DNA of 64,000 nt, taken from assembly GCF_030164425.1 (NCBI RefSeq), contig NZ_JASNJD010000002.1, positions 310,001 through 374,000 of the forward strand. Reading direction: 5' to 3'. Below the pieces are notes generated by a model. The model saw nothing but the letters and a program-made list of their open reading frames with translations. It made no database searches and had not been told where the DNA came from. The translations under genes and the position numbers were made by a program. Shown here piece after piece: positions 7,778 through 15,983 of the stretch (positions are counted from its first letter, which is position 1; every line of letters starts with the position of its first letter). Source of the stretch: Pseudodonghicola flavimaris. GTDB taxonomy: Bacteria; Pseudomonadota; Alphaproteobacteria; Rhodobacterales; Rhodobacteraceae.

Positions 7778-9436
7778 TCAGACCCGTTCCATATTGTAAT
7801 CGCCGCGGATGCCGGTGCCGTAGCGCTGCAGCGCCCCGTCCTTGCCCACCGCGTTCGGGCGCTGGAAGATCCAGTTCTGCCAGGCCGTCAGGCGGCCGAA
7901 GATCCGGGTTTCCATCGTCTCGGGACCGGCGAAACGCAGGTTCGCCTCCATCCCGGTCATCGCATCGGGGCTGAAGCTGGCGCGTTCCTCCATGAAGATG
8001 CGCACCTCGTCTTCCCAGTCGATATCGTCGAAGGCATAGGTGATCAGCCCCAGCTTGTCGGCCTCGTCGGCCTCCAGTGGCTCACCGATCTTCTCCTTCA
8101 GCGCCTCGACCGCTTCCGGCGCGCCGAGGAACCGGGTCTCCAGCCGGCTCAGATCGTTGCTCATCGGATAGAGACCGAAGTTGGCCGGCGTCAGCGTCAC
8201 GGTGGCCAGCGGCCGGTTGTCGCCCTCGAACTCCTCCAGCATCATGTAGCTGCGGTCGCAGGCCCAGAGCAGCTCGGCCAGGACCCCGGCAAAACAGCTG
8301 CCGTGCTCGACCATCGCCACCATCGAGCGCGAGGTCAGATCGACCCGTTTCAGCACCCGTTTCCAGTATTTCAGGATCTCGTTGGCCAGCCAGTGATCGG
8401 CATTGTCCATCAGCAGCTTTTCATGCGCGATCAGCTTTTCCGGATCGCCCTGGCTGGCGAAGGCCAGCAGGCCGATCTCGCGTTCGTTCAGCCGCAGATG
8501 CAGGATTGCATCGTCCAGTTCGCGCGCCAGCCGCAGCATATATCCGTCGCTGCCCTGCGCCTGCACCTCCTCCATCGACGCCGGCGCCTCGGCATCCGGG
8601 CCGGACAGCGTGATGGTCGCCTTGCGGCCGTCGCGATCGATGCTCACCTCGACCAGAGAATAGGTGATGCTGTCGTCGCCGAAACGGCGGTCCAGCGGCT
8701 TCAGCGCGATGCCGGTGGCGCCGGAGACCTTGGTCGACTGTGCCGCGAATTCCTTGGCACGCTCCTGCACCGCGGCGTCGAACTTGGAGTTCGGCACCAC
8801 CTCGTCCACCAGCCGCCAGTCGACGGCACGCTGGCCCTTCACCCCTTCCTCGACCGAGCAGAAGACATCGGCCAGATCGCGGCGCACCTTGCGCTTGTCG
8901 GTGACCCGGGTCAGCCCGCCGGTGCCGGGCAGCACCGCCAGCAGCGGCACTTCGGGCAGCGCCACCGAGGAGGAGCTGTCGTTGGTCAGCATGATATAGT
9001 TGCAGGCCAGGGCCAGCTCGTAACCGCCACCGGCGCAGGCGCCCTTGACCGCCGCCACGTATTTCTGGCCGGAGTCCTCTTCCGCCGCCTCAAAGGTGTT
9101 GCGGGTCTCGTTGGTGAATTTGCAGAAGTTCACCTTGTGCGCGTGGCTGGCGCCGCCCAGCATGCGGATATTGGCACCGGCGCAGAACACCTTGTCCTTG
9201 CCCGACTGCATCACCACCACCTTCACCTCGGGGTGTTCGAAGCGCATCCGCTGCACGACGTCGGCCAGTTCGATATCGACGCCCAGATCGTAGGAGTTCA
9301 GCTTGAGCTGATAGCCATCGAACAGCCCGCCGTTCTCGTCCACATCCATGAACAGATTGGCGACCTCGCCATCATACTCGACCCGCCAATGACGGTAGCG
9401 GGAAGGGTCGGTTTGAAAATCGATCACTTTGGCCAT
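7778..9436 (-). CDS. boxC: BoxC, 2,3-epoxybenzoyl-CoA dihydrolase
   Basis: A 552-residue crotonase-superfamily enzyme that hydrolyses 2,3-epoxybenzoyl-CoA, opening the ring and releasing formate to give 3,4-dehydroadipyl-CoA semialdehyde. Crotonase hallmarks are visible in the N-terminal half (KDKVFCAGANIRMLGG for the first oxyanion loop, CAGGGYELALAC for the second). A second crotonase-like half follows, ending TGIRGDYNMERV. First gene of the boxCBA unit, with operators at 9506-9519 and 9592-9615 upstream. A GGAGCGC ribosome site precedes the ATG. Confidence 0.96.
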   Translation of the reverse strand: MAKVIDFQTDPSRYRHWRVEYDGEVANLFMDVDENGGLFDGYQLKLNSYDLGVDIELADVVQRMRFEHPEVKVVVMQSGKDKVFCAGANIRMLGGASHAHKVNFCKFTNETRNTFEAAEEDSGQKYVAAVKGACAGGGYELALACNYIMLTNDSSSSVALPEVPLLAVLPGTGGLTRVTDKRKVRRDLADVFCSVEEGVKGQRAVDWRLVDEVVPNSKFDAAVQERAKEFAAQSTKVSGATGIALKPLDRRFGDDSITYSLVEVSIDRDGRKATITLSGPDAEAPASMEEVQAQGSDGYMLRLARELDDAILHLRLNEREIGLLAFASQGDPEKLIAHEKLLMDNADHWLANEILKYWKRVLKRVDLTSRSMVAMVEHGSCFAGVLAELLWACDRSYMMLEEFEGDNRPLATVTLTPANFGLYPMSNDLSRLETRFLGAPEAVEALKEKIGEPLEADEADKLGLITYAFDDIDWEDEVRIFMEERASFSPDAMTGMEANLRFAGPETMETRIFGRLTAWQNWIFQRPNAVGKDGALQRYGTGIRGDYNMERV

Positions 9437-9505
9437 GTTCGCGCTCCTGAGAACTCTTGCTGATGTGCACTTTAGGACATCAATCCGATTGCGTAAACAG
9501 ATTTA

Positions 9506-9519
9506 TGCATAATAGTGCG
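9506..9519 (+). promoter_or_regulatory. Putative BoxR operator upstream of boxC (site A)
   Basis: TGCATAATAGTGCG, a TGCA-N6-TGCG arrangement, 70-83 bp upstream of the boxC ATG in an AT-rich promoter region. BzdR/BoxR operators are described in the literature as built from TGCA repeats. The same core (TGCA, A/T-rich N6, TGC) recurs upstream of the ligase and TRAP genes. Confidence 0.6.
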
Positions 9520-9591
9520 TATATCGTTTCGTTGTATTTCAGTTATTTAGCGGCAAGCAGAGAATTTTTCCGCCCAATACCGCGCCCCATC

Positions 9592-9615
9592 CACACTATT
9601 GTGCACTATTGTGCA
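9592..9615 (-). promoter_or_regulatory. Putative BoxR operator with 10-bp tandem repeat (site B)
   Basis: Two tandem copies of CACTATTGTG (9594-9613) create, on the minus strand, overlapping TGCACAATAGTGCA (9602-9615) and TGCACAATAGTGTG (9592-9605). The site overlaps the last codons of the DUF309 gene and is about 96 bp, roughly nine helical turns, from site A, which would allow looping. Confidence 0.55.
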
Positions 9616-10054
9616 TATAGAATCGAGACGCTTGCAACAGCGCCTCGGCCCGGCCCGGGGCAATGCCCATCGCGGCGGCCCCCTCGGGCCCCGCCTCCGC
9701 CAGATGGGCATGGGCGCGGGCCGCGATCCGGGTCACCGCCGCAGGACGGCCCATGCGCGCCTTCAGCCCGGCATTGGCCACCTGGATGACGCCCTGCGCG
9801 AAGACCCGGGCACGGGAATTCTGCGGCAGCGCCATCCAGACCGGCTCGAACAGCTCATGCGCTTCCCAGCAATAGCCGGCGTCGAGAAACCGCCAGCCGC
9901 CACACCAGGCCGCGCTTGCCGCCAGATCCGCCACCGACATCCCTTGCCGCGCCGTCGCGGTCAGCGCCGCGAAAGCCCCCTCCGCCGGGCGCGGTGTCCG
10001 CCCCGGCAGATAAGGCCCCGGAAGACAGGACGCGGAGGGCGGCGGCACCGGCAT
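9596..10054 (-). CDS. DUF309 domain protein
   Basis: A 152-residue protein with the DUF309 signature CWEAHELFEPVWMALPQNSRARVFAQGVIQ, a helical family of unknown function. Its ATG directly follows the TGA of the alpha/beta hydrolase gene (TGAATG), so translation is coupled. Its last codons run through the tandem CACTATTGTG repeat that forms operator site B. The association with a benzoate operon suggests an accessory role, but no activity can be proposed. Confidence 0.82.
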   Translation of the reverse strand: MPVPPPSASCLPGPYLPGRTPRPAEGAFAALTATARQGMSVADLAASAAWCGGWRFLDAGYCWEAHELFEPVWMALPQNSRARVFAQGVIQVANAGLKARMGRPAAVTRIAARAHAHLAEAGPEGAAAMGIAPGRAEALLQASRFYMHNSAQ

Positions 10055-10882
10055 TCAGACCGGGACCACCTCGGCCGCCTCGATCCGGGCCAGCCGGGCG
10101 GCGAATTCCGCCGTCTCCGCCAGCACCGCCTCGGATTGTTCGAACTGCGGCGCGTGGCGGCAATCGTCGAGGATCGCCAGATCGACCGGCGCATAGGATC
10201 GCGTCTCGATCTCCTCGATCTGGGCAAGCGTGCCGTATTGATCGTCCCGCCCCTGAATTGCCAGCACCGGCACCCGGAGATAATCGATCACCTCCGCCAC
10301 GTTCCAATCGACGAACCCGGGGTCGAGCCAGACATCGTTCCAGCCGCGGAAGGCGCCTTCGGGGTCGCGGTGGTATTTCGCCATCCGGTCCTTCATGTCG
10401 GTGGTCTCGAACAGCTGTTTCGCCTTTGCGATCTCGGCCAAACCCATCGGTTCGGTGAAGAAATGCGGCGCCATCAGGATCAGCCCCCGCACGCGGAAAT
10501 CCTCGACGCTGCCGGCATAGATCGCGGCGATGGTGGCGCCATCGGAATGACCGAACAGGATGCACTGCCGCACCCCTGCCCGATCCAGCACCCCGGGCAG
10601 CACATCCACCGCCTCGCGGGTCATGAAATCCAGCGGCCGCGGCAGCTGCACCGGGTCCGACTGGCCATAGCCCCGGCGGGAATAGACCAGAACGCCCATG
10701 CCGGTCCGCTGCGCCAGACGCGCCGGGAAATCGCGCCAGAGCGCGGCGCAGCCCAGCCCCTCATGCAGCAGAACGATGGTCATCGCCTGATCCGGCGCCG
10801 GACCGTAGCACTGGTATTCCAGCGTCACCCCGTCGATGACCAGCGGCGTCGCCGGCTGTGCCGACCAGTCCAGATGCGCCAT
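10055..10882 (-). CDS. Alpha/beta hydrolase of the box operon
   Basis: A 275-residue alpha/beta-hydrolase. The oxyanion segment LLHEGLGCAALWRDF, nucleophile elbow GHSDG, the acid region GRDDQYGT and the histidine in DCRHAPQFEQ form a complete triad. The ATG at 10882 overlaps the TGA of the ligase by one base (TGATG), so the long upstream extension is discarded. Such hydrolases are frequent in box clusters, where ester, lactone or CoA-thioester cleavage has been suggested. The substrate is unknown. Confidence 0.85.
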   Translation of the reverse strand: MAHLDWSAQPATPLVIDGVTLEYQCYGPAPDQAMTIVLLHEGLGCAALWRDFPARLAQRTGMGVLVYSRRGYGQSDPVQLPRPLDFMTREAVDVLPGVLDRAGVRQCILFGHSDGATIAAIYAGSVEDFRVRGLILMAPHFFTEPMGLAEIAKAKQLFETTDMKDRMAKYHRDPEGAFRGWNDVWLDPGFVDWNVAEVIDYLRVPVLAIQGRDDQYGTLAQIEEIETRSYAPVDLAILDDCRHAPQFEQSEAVLAETAEFAARLARIEAAEVVPV

Positions 10883-12420
10883 CACGCGGCCCCCCTCAGC
10901 TTGTAACGCTGGATCTTGCCGGTGGCGGTCTTCGGCAGCTCCTCGACGATCTCGACCCAGCGGGGATATTTCCACATGCCGATCCGGGTTTTGACGAACT
11001 CCTTCAGGTCGCAGATCAGCGACGGATCGGCTCCCGACTTCAGCACGATATAGGCGGCGGGCTTGTCCAGCCCCTTGTCATCGGCCCGCGCCACCACCGC
11101 CGCCTCCAGCACGGCGGGATGTTCGATCAGGGTCTGTTCCACCTCGAAGGGCGAAACCCAGATGCCCGAGACCTTGAACATATCGTCGGTGCGGCCGCAG
11201 TAGACATAGCGCCCGTCCGCGGTGCGTTCGTATTTGTCGCCGGTTCGGGTCCAGTGCCCGGCGAAGGTCGACTGCGACTTGTGCCGCCGGTTCCAATAGC
11301 CGTCGGCCGAGGACGGGCCGCGCACCAGCAGCTCCCCCACCTCGCCGGCGCCGACTTCTTCGTCGTGCTCGTCGACCAGCCGCACCTCATACCCCGGCAC
11401 TGGCACACCGGAGGTGCCGTAGCAGATGTCGCCCGGACGGTTCGACAGGAAGATATGCAGCATCTCGGTAGAGCCGACGCCGTCGATGATTTCAGCCCCC
11501 CAGAGCTTTTCCCAGCGCTCGCCGATCTCGCGCGGCAACGCCTCGCCGGCGGAGGTGCAGATGCGGATGCAATGTTCCGGCATTCCGCCCTTCGCCTCCT
11601 GCGCCGCGACCATCGCGGCATAGAGCGTGGGCACCCCGCAGAAGACGGTCGGGCGCTCCTCCGCCATGATCTGGAACACCGAATCCGGGGTCGGGCGGCC
11701 GCCGTAAAGGATCGCGGTGGCCCCCACCGACAGCGGGAAGGACATGCCGTTGCCCATGCCATAGGCGAAGAACAGCTTGGCGACGGAGAAGACCACGTCA
11801 TCCTCGCGAATGCCCAGCACCTGCGCGCCGAAGCTGTCGGCGGTCGCCTTCAGGCTGGCATGCACATGGCGCACCCCCTTGGGCAGCCCGGTCGAGCCGG
11901 AGGAATAGAGCCAGAAGGCCAGTTCGTCCTCATGCGCCTCTACCGTCTCGGCCGGTTCGGCGCCATCGACGAAATCCATGTAGCTGTCGGTGCCCTCCGG
12001 CGCATCGCCGATCACCACGATCGCACGCAGATAGCGGTTGTCGGCCACCGCCGGCGCCACCACCGGCCAGAGATCCTCGGACACCACCAGGATCGAGGCG
12101 CGGCTGTCGTTCAGGATCGCCTCGTAGATGTCGCTGGACAGAAGCGTGTTCAGCGGCACCGGAATCGCGCCGGCCTTCAGCGCGCCCCAGAACACCACCG
12201 GGAATTCGATCTGGTCGCGGACGATCATCGCCACCCGCTCCTCGCGCCGCACGCCATGACGGGTCAGGGCACCGGCGAACCGCGCCGTTTCCTGGACCAG
12301 CTGTGCATAGGTCAGGCTGCGCCGCGCGCCGTCGGCCTCGCGAAAGGCAACCTTGTCGCCACGCCCCTCTTCGATGTGACGGTCGACAAAATAGGTCGCC
12401 GCATTGCCGGATGCCTGCAT
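10882..12420 (-). CDS. bcl: Benzoate-CoA ligase
   Basis: A 512-residue AMP-forming acyl-CoA ligase activating benzoate to benzoyl-CoA, the entry step and the source of the BoxR effector. Diagnostic segments are YSSGSTGLPKGVRHVH (P-loop), SVAKLFFAYGMGNGMSFPL, typical of benzoate-CoA ligases, and TATGKIQRYKLR at the end with the catalytic lysine. Start MQASGNAATYF is preceded by GGGAGGAGGACTC, a very strong ribosome site; the longer frame has none. It leads a unit with the hydrolase and DUF309 genes. Confidence 0.93.
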   Translation of the reverse strand: MQASGNAATYFVDRHIEEGRGDKVAFREADGARRSLTYAQLVQETARFAGALTRHGVRREERVAMIVRDQIEFPVVFWGALKAGAIPVPLNTLLSSDIYEAILNDSRASILVVSEDLWPVVAPAVADNRYLRAIVVIGDAPEGTDSYMDFVDGAEPAETVEAHEDELAFWLYSSGSTGLPKGVRHVHASLKATADSFGAQVLGIREDDVVFSVAKLFFAYGMGNGMSFPLSVGATAILYGGRPTPDSVFQIMAEERPTVFCGVPTLYAAMVAAQEAKGGMPEHCIRICTSAGEALPREIGERWEKLWGAEIIDGVGSTEMLHIFLSNRPGDICYGTSGVPVPGYEVRLVDEHDEEVGAGEVGELLVRGPSSADGYWNRRHKSQSTFAGHWTRTGDKYERTADGRYVYCGRTDDMFKVSGIWVSPFEVEQTLIEHPAVLEAAVVARADDKGLDKPAAYIVLKSGADPSLICDLKEFVKTRIGMWKYPRWVEIVEELPKTATGKIQRYKLRGAA

Positions 12421-12540
12421 GAGTCCTCCTCCCATTCCGGTACTGATGGCCCCTCCGTGAGCCGCTGGCCCGGGCTGGCAGTTCCTCCTCCGCCGGCGCC
12501 GGGACTCGCTTGCTGTCATCATGCATTTTCGGGGCAAGTA

Positions 12541-12577
12541 TGCAAGATAATGCTTACGTCATTGGCATTATTTTGCA
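12541..12577. promoter_or_regulatory. Putative BoxR operator pair upstream of benzoate-CoA ligase (sites C and D)
   Basis: TGCAAGATAATGCT on the plus strand (12541-12554) and TGCAAAATAATGCC on the minus strand (12564-12577) form an inverted pair with a 9-bp spacer; the arms agree at 12 of 14 positions. They lie 121-157 bp before the ligase start. The rest of the 300-bp gap to dctM contains only the terminator at 12666-12697 and no coding signal. Confidence 0.6.
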
Positions 12578-12665
12578 TAATTCGGATGTCGCTGGGGAAG
12601 ACCGCCAGCGGCGCGGGATCCCGAACAACAACCGGCACATCGGATTAAGCTGATGAAAATCCAAT

Positions 12666-12697
12666 GAAAAAACCCGGCCCCCAGACTGGGGACCGGG
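12666..12697 (-). terminator. Rho-independent terminator after dctM
   Basis: On the minus strand a 12-bp stem (CCCGGTCCCCAG pairing with CTGGGGGCCGGG, one G-U pair) with a 3-base loop is followed by six T residues. It lies 27 bp past the dctM stop and separates the TRAP operon from the ligase promoter. Confidence 0.9.
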
Positions 12698-12723
12698 CTG
12701 ACTGTCTCGGCCTGCGACCGTCG

Positions 12724-14220
12724 CTAGCGTATCAGGAACAAGGTAATTGCCGGGAAGGCGACCAGGATGATCACCCGGATGATGTCGGAGCCGACGAAGA
12801 ACATCACCGCCTTGTAGGTGTCGACCATCCGCGTGGTGCGGTCCATCGCGTTGATGATGAACAGGTTCATCCCCACCGGCGGGGTGATCAGCCCGACCTC
12901 CACCACGATCAGCACCAGGATGCCGAACCAGATGGCGACCTGTTCGGTCTCGATCCGGTTGGCCATGCCCCGGGTCATGCGGATATCGAGCGCCTTCATC
13001 TGCTCGCGCGTCAGTTCCGCGCCGGAGGCGATGGCGTTCTTGATCGAGGCGAGCATATCCGCCCCCATCCCCTCGGGTACGCCGTGGCGCAGCACATCCA
13101 TTGCCATGTCGGCCTGCAGATCCGCCAGGTGCACCAGACCGAAATCCATTGCGCTGATCACCGGATAGAAGATCGGGATGGTCAGCAGGATCATCGACAG
13201 GCTGTCCATCAGGCAGCCGAACACCAGATAGAACACCAGGATCAGCCCCAGCACCACCCAGGGGCTGAAGCCCTGACTGACAACGAAGCTGGACAGTTCC
13301 TGCGGCACCTGGGTCAGCGCCAGGAAGCCGTTATAGAAACCCGCCCCCAGCACGATGAAGAAGATCATCGCGGTGGAGCGCGCGGTGACATAGAAGCTGT
13401 CGATCAGGCTCGACCGGTTGAGCCCGCCGTTCAGAAAGGCGATCAGACCGGTGCCCGCGGCGCCGACGGCGGCGCCCTCGGTCGGGGTGAACCAGCCCAG
13501 ATAGATGCCGCCGACCACCAGCCCGAAGACCAGCAGAACCGGCCACACCCGCACCAGCGCGGCGAACCGTTCGACATAGGGCACCCGCGGCCGGGTGCCA
13601 GCAGCCTCGGGGAACAGCCGGACATAGACGGAGATCGCGATCACATAGCCCAGAGCCGCCAGCAGCCCCGGTACGAAGGCGGCCAGGAACAGCTTGGCAA
13701 TGTTCTGTTCGGTCAGGATCGCGTAGATCACCAGAACCACCGACGGCGGGATCAGGATGCCCAGCGTGCCGCCGGCCGCCAGTGTCGCGGTGGAGAAGCC
13801 GCCGGCATAGCCGTATTGCTTCAGCTCGGGCAGTGCCACGCGGCCCATGGTGGCGGCGGTGGCCAGCGACGAGCCGCAGATGGCACCGAAACCGGCACAG
13901 GCGCCGATCGCCGCCATCGCCACACCGCCCTTGCGGTGACCCAGCCAGCCCTCGGCCGCCTTGAACAGCGCGTTCGACATACCGCCCAGCGTCGCGAAAT
14001 GGCCCATCAGCAGGAACATCGGCACGATGGTCAGCGAATAGCTTGAAAAGGTGCTGTAGGCCTCGGTCTTCAGACGGGCGAAGGCCACGGTGGTTCCACC
14101 GGTGACGATGAACATGCCGCCGAGGCCGACGACGAACATCGCCAAGCCGATCGGCACCCGCAGGAAAATCAGCACCATCAGCGCCGGAAAGGAGGCGATT
14201 CCAACTTCAAGTGCGGTCAT
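12724..14220 (-). CDS. dctM: TRAP transporter large permease (DctM)
   Basis: A 498-residue membrane protein of the DctM type with many hydrophobic helices; typical stretches are GILIPPSVVLVIYAILTEQN, FTPTEGAAVGA and ITPPVGMNLFIINA. It is about 70 residues longer than the common 425-430, with extra sequence near residues 370-430 (DMLASIKNAIASGAELTREQ). It forms the Na+-driven transport channel with DctQ. ATGA overlap with the dctQ stop shows coupling. Location beside the box genes suggests uptake of benzoate or a related aromatic acid. Confidence 0.92.
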   Translation of the reverse strand: MTALEVGIASFPALMVLIFLRVPIGLAMFVVGLGGMFIVTGGTTVAFARLKTEAYSTFSSYSLTIVPMFLLMGHFATLGGMSNALFKAAEGWLGHRKGGVAMAAIGACAGFGAICGSSLATAATMGRVALPELKQYGYAGGFSTATLAAGGTLGILIPPSVVLVIYAILTEQNIAKLFLAAFVPGLLAALGYVIAISVYVRLFPEAAGTRPRVPYVERFAALVRVWPVLLVFGLVVGGIYLGWFTPTEGAAVGAAGTGLIAFLNGGLNRSSLIDSFYVTARSTAMIFFIVLGAGFYNGFLALTQVPQELSSFVVSQGFSPWVVLGLILVFYLVFGCLMDSLSMILLTIPIFYPVISAMDFGLVHLADLQADMAMDVLRHGVPEGMGADMLASIKNAIASGAELTREQMKALDIRMTRGMANRIETEQVAIWFGILVLIVVEVGLITPPVGMNLFIINAMDRTTRMVDTYKAVMFFVGSDIIRVIILVAFPAITLFLIR

Positions 14221-14801
14221 TGATCTGTCTCCACCCCGTCCCAGATCCGAATGCGGCCGGTCAGGAACTCAATGATCCGGACCACCGCCATATAAACGCC
14301 GACAACGGCGGCCATCACTGCCCCGATCAGGCTGGCGCCATAGGCCCACCAGACCGGAAACTGCAGCAGAAAGGAGGTTTCGCCGTAGCTTTTCTTCGAC
14401 ATCATGCCGTCGAACAGCTTCCAGGCGATCAACACCAGCACAGCGGCGAACAGCGCCTCGGTCACCATGCGCAGGAACCGGTTGACGCCGCGCGGCAGCA
14501 TATTCGCCAGAACGTCCACCGACGCGTGGCCCGAGCTGATCTGACACAGCGGTATGAAGGCGAAGATGGCAAAGGCCACCCCGGCTTCGACCAGTTCGAA
14601 ATCGCCGTTGATCGGGCCCACACCCAGATCGAGCATCCATCTGGACAGCCCCGGCGCGATGCCTTGCATCAGGCTACTGTGGAAGGCGCCGTTCAACAGC
14701 CGGCCGGCGATCGACAGGCAGGTGAGCACGATCAATGCGCTCAGAACCACCCCGCCGGCGACGGCCATGCCGCGCGCCAATCCCATCATCACTTTGTGCA
14801 T
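14217..14801 (-). CDS. dctQ: TRAP transporter small permease (DctQ)
   Basis: A 194-residue protein with four predicted membrane helices (for example GVVLSALIVLTCLSIAGRLL and GVAFAIFAFIPLCQ), the usual form of the small TRAP subunit. The conserved segment QISSGHASVDVLANMLP is typical. Start at 14801 (MHKVMMGLARG) is chosen because the upstream in-frame ATG lies inside the hairpin downstream of dctP. Its stop overlaps the dctM start. Confidence 0.9.
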   Translation of the reverse strand: MHKVMMGLARGMAVAGGVVLSALIVLTCLSIAGRLLNGAFHSSLMQGIAPGLSRWMLDLGVGPINGDFELVEAGVAFAIFAFIPLCQISSGHASVDVLANMLPRGVNRFLRMVTEALFAAVLVLIAWKLFDGMMSKKSYGETSFLLQFPVWWAYGASLIGAVMAAVVGVYMAVVRIIEFLTGRIRIWDGVETDQ

Positions 14802-14818
14802 AGGTTCCCACCCCCGTG

Positions 14819-14850
14819 AAAAAGGCCGCGGCAGGACACCCGCCACGGCC
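14819..14850 (-). terminator. Hairpin with T-run between dctP and dctQM (attenuator)
   Basis: On the minus strand GGCCGTGGC pairs with GCCGCGGCC (8 of 9) and is followed by five T residues, 17 bp after the dctP stop. It probably stops most transcripts and lets some read into dctQM, giving more binding protein than permease. Confidence 0.75.
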
Positions 14851-14868
14851 CCAAAGATCGCGTTGCGA

Positions 14869-15915
14869 TCACTTCTCGTACATCGGAGTGTATTTCGCGA
14901 TCAGCTCCTGCGCCTCGTCGATCAGCGCCTGACCGTCGATGCCCTTCGAGTTCATGTCCGCCACCCATTCGTCGTAGACCGGCTGGGCCGCTTCACGCCA
15001 GGCGGCGGTGTCTTCCTCGCTCAGGGTGATGATGTTGTTGCCCAGATCGACCGCGGTCTGACGCGCGGGCCCATCGGAATCGGCCTGGGTGCCACCCGCG
15101 AAGATCGAGAACTCCATCCCGGAATTGTCGTCGATCACCTTCTTCAGATCGTCCGGCAGGCTGTCGTACTTCGCCTTGTTCATCGCCAGGACGAAGGTGA
15201 TGGTATACAGCGCCTTGCCGGTGAATTCCGTGTGGTTTTCAACCAGTTCCGGAACCTTCAGCGCAGTGGTCACCTCCCAGGGGATGGTGGTGCCGTCGAT
15301 CACGCCCTTGCTCAGCGCTTCGGACACTGCCGGCACCGGCATGCCCACCGGGGTGGCGCCCAGATGGGTCAGCAGCGCGTTGACCTGACGCGACCCGCCG
15401 CGGATCTTCATGCCTTCCAGATCCTCGGGTTTCTCCACCGGATCGGCGGTGTGCAGCATGCCGGGGCCATGCACCCAGGCCCCCAGAATGTGCACATCCT
15501 TGAATTCGGTGTCCTTCATATGCTCTTCGAACATTTCCCAATAAGCGCGGGTGGTGGCGCGCGCATTGGTCATCATGAAGGGCAGTTCGAACACTTCGGT
15601 CGAGGGGAACCGGCCGGGGGTATACCCCACAACGGTCCAGACCACATCGGCCACCCCATCCATGACCTGATCCATCAGCTCCGGCGGCTTGCCGCCCAGC
15701 TGCATCGACGGATAGCGGTCGACCTTGATGCGGCCGCCGGAGTCCTTTTCGACGTTGTCAGCCCAGACATCCAGCACCAGCTTCGGCACATTGGCTTGCG
15801 CCGGCAGGAACTGGTGCAGCTTGAGCGTGACCTCCTGCGCCATGGCCGAGGTTGCCATCAGCGCGGCGATGGCGGAGCCACCGAGAACGCCCAGGACGGT
15901 TCTCCGTTTGGTCAT
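14869..15915 (-). CDS. dctP: TRAP transporter solute-binding protein (DctP)
   Basis: A 348-residue periplasmic protein. The signal peptide ends near SAMAQEV (residues 20-26); the mature part has the DctP features LKLHQFLPAQANVPK, GMKIRGGSRQVNALLTHLGATPVGMP and QALIDEAQELIAKY. Start at 15915 is supported by GGGAGGAA 6 bases upstream; the longer frame would run through the operator region. It is the first gene of the TRAP operon. Ligand unknown; aromatic acid inferred from neighbours and the shared operator motif. Confidence 0.93.
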   Translation of the reverse strand: MTKRRTVLGVLGGSAIAALMATSAMAQEVTLKLHQFLPAQANVPKLVLDVWADNVEKDSGGRIKVDRYPSMQLGGKPPELMDQVMDGVADVVWTVVGYTPGRFPSTEVFELPFMMTNARATTRAYWEMFEEHMKDTEFKDVHILGAWVHGPGMLHTADPVEKPEDLEGMKIRGGSRQVNALLTHLGATPVGMPVPAVSEALSKGVIDGTTIPWEVTTALKVPELVENHTEFTGKALYTITFVLAMNKAKYDSLPDDLKKVIDDNSGMEFSIFAGGTQADSDGPARQTAVDLGNNIITLSEEDTAAWREAAQPVYDEWVADMNSKGIDGQALIDEAQELIAKYTPMYEK

Positions 15916-15940
15916 TTGATTCCTCCCTTTGACCAGTAAT

Positions 15941-15983
15941 GGCAATATAATGCCCGTTACGATCATTATTGCAATATATTGCC
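15941..15983. promoter_or_regulatory. Putative operator pair upstream of dctP (sites E and F)
   Basis: GGCAATATAATGCC (15941-15954) and TGCAATATATTGCC (15970-15983) lie 26-68 bp before the dctP ATG with a 29-bp repeat spacing. The second is an exact TGCA-N6-TGCC, as upstream of the ligase. Both are also near-palindromes, so another regulator such as a GntR-type protein cannot be excluded. Confidence 0.5.
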
